Below, in pieces: positions 6,501-6,772 of a stretch of DNA of 6,772 nucleotides. Every line of letters starts with the position of its first letter. Position 1 is the stretch's first letter. Below the pieces are notes generated by a model. It ran no database searches, had not been told where the DNA came from, and saw nothing but the letters and a program-made list of their open reading frames with translations. The DNA is from a bacterium (GTDB taxonomy: Bacteria; UBA9089; JAHJRX01), in NCBI GenBank assembly GCA_030017825.1, contig JASEGW010000083.1, positions 1 to 6,772 of the forward strand. The letters are read 5' to 3'. The position numbers and the translations under genes are program-made.

Positions 6501-6772
6501 TTCATCTTTTAGGAAGGATAAATCAGGCTTTTGGCCTATTGCTGAAATCACAGCATCTAAATCAATGGTAAAGTTTGAACCTTCTATTGGAACTGGTCTC
6601 CTTCTGCCACTAGCATCAGGTTTACCTAACTGCATTCTAAGACATTCCAACTGAGAAATCTTTCCATTCTTGGTAATTACTTTGAGTGGAGCAACTAAAA
6701 ACTCTATCTTTACCCCTTCTTCTATGGCTTCTTCTACTTCCCAATCAGATGCTGGCATCTCTGCTCTTGATC
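3585..6772 (-). CDS. hdrA: HdrA-family FAD/Fe-S protein with GltD-like module (5' partial)
   Basis: HdrA carries FAD and [4Fe-4S] clusters and is the flavin-based electron-bifurcating subunit of Hdr complexes. The frame stays open to the window edge (SRAE before the Met at 6758), so the N-terminus is missing. Residues are numbered from that Met. Residues 1-140 are the end of a GltD/NADPH-glutamate-synthase-like FAD domain, with an AAGDAVLGPASAIEAVAQG motif near 110-128. A cysteine-rich cluster motif CLSCGICCECMECKRAC lies at 203-219. A first HdrA-like segment (235-480) has Cx10Cx3CC at C301, C312, C316 and C317. A complete second HdrA follows: N-terminal Cys domain 501-600, FAD-binding GGGLTG at 646-651, and a second Cx10Cx3CC at 793-809. 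The C-terminus is a 2x[4Fe-4S] ferredoxin (CxxCxxCxxxC at 989-999 and 1023-1033). No ferredoxin is inserted in the second FAD domain, unlike methanogen HdrA. It is presumably cytoplasmic and a partner of the MvhD-HdrC-HdrB fusion downstream. Family assignment is firm; substrate and physiological direction are unknown. Confidence 0.95.
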   Translation of the reverse strand, partial: SRAEMPASDWEVEEAIEEGVKIEFLVAPLKVITKNGKISQLECLRMQLGKPDASGRRRPVPIEGSNFTIDLDAVISAIGQKPDLSFLKDEQKTAWGTIDTDKLTLATNKEGIFAAGDAVLGPASAIEAVAQGHEAAITIHRYLNNEDLREGRVVNNESLERREISISTKKISREKQSMLSPEERIKSFNEVVSGFTEEQAITEANRCLSCGICCECMECKRACEAGAVNHDLKDEILDLNVGSVILTSGFKEYDPSDKYNYGYQYQNVVTSIEFERILAASGPFKGHIQRISDGKDPKKIAFIQCIGSREDKKKYCSSVCCMYATKEAIIAKDHCSYDLQTDIFYMDLRAYGKGFESYYNRAKDEFGVKYIRSRPFSITEDEETKNLIIKYTDEDGKVKLEEYDMVVLSIALNPPERYSEFQDKLGINLDKYGFCETGLSTPVNTNREGIFVCGAFEGPKDIPETVVQASAAASNASAIISSVRGSLISKHEYPPEKDVSGEEPCLGVFICHCGINIGSVVNIPQVVEYVNKIPGVVYVEENLYTCSQDTQQNIVKKIKEHNINRVIVASCTPRTHMPLFQETCKEAGLNKYLFEMANIRDHCSWVHSKEPERATEKAKVLIHMSVAKAKTLEPLEELTTDINPVGMVIGGGLTGMTSAIKMADQGYKVYLIEKEECLGGNLNKIIKTIEGLDISLLKEELIDQVTNNEKIEVYTKANIKDIQGYIGNFKTILDIEGKSKGIEHGTVIIANGGSEYKPKEYCYGQDERIVTQLELEEKLAHNPSAITQSKNIVMIQCVGSRDQERPYCSRVCCSHALKNAIDLKKKNKDVNIYILYKDIRTYGFKENYYRMARELGVVFIRYSDEQKPEINIKNNNLEVEVFDSIIRKKLLINPDMIVLSAAILPNQENEEIGKLLKVPLTPDGFFLEAHIKLRPIDFATDGVFFAGLSHAPKTVDESMQQAAGAVSRCSTILSKPKAVASGAVSMVLDKSLCRGCEKCADGCEFKAINMVDYTDGFKVSEINPILCKGCGACASFCQAGAITPKHFMTSQINAMVEAALA

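Overview
The window is AT-rich (roughly two thirds A+T by eye) and every convincing gene lies on the minus strand. It looks like a strictly anaerobic, low-GC bacterium, or less likely an archaeon. The reasons are two heterodisulfide-reductase (Hdr) type iron-sulfur/flavin proteins, clear Shine-Dalgarno sequences (GGAGG, GGGAG), TTG starts, and a standard code with TAA, TAG and TGA stops. I cannot name the genus.

Right two thirds (1855-6772). A very large HdrA-family flavoprotein runs off the right edge. It carries a GltD-like FAD module, a first HdrA-like segment, a complete second HdrA and a C-terminal two-cluster ferredoxin. About 160 bp downstream is a single gene that fuses MvhD, HdrC and HdrB. 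Together they could supply a complete HdrABC-MvhD electron-transfer core from two polypeptides. No hydrogenase, formate dehydrogenase or MetF-type partner is visible, so the electron donor must be encoded elsewhere.

Middle (1595-1854). The intergenic region holds a weak terminator candidate after the Hdr fusion gene. It also holds a non-coding element, 1653-1784, with 14-bp perfect terminal inverted repeats starting GTAA, an inner 14-bp inverted repeat and flanking TATAATT direct repeats. It has the form of a MITE inserted into an 18-bp palindrome.

Left third (1-1594). A tight, probably translationally coupled cluster runs right to left: two tandem CBS-pair (Bateman) proteins overlapping by 4 bp, a stand-alone NifU C-terminal-domain (Nfu) iron-sulfur carrier, and a 65-aa protein of unknown function that starts at TTG and overlaps the nfu stop. 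Downstream, a 45-aa ORF (78-215) is a recognisable paralogue of the 65-aa protein, sharing a C-terminal GGHIGxxKL tail. At the left edge a TTG codon behind a perfect GGAGG marks the likely start of another gene. The Nfu protein could help mature the many Fe-S clusters of the Hdr proteins, and the CBS pair could sense adenylate charge or a related ligand. Both links rest on gene neighbourhood alone.
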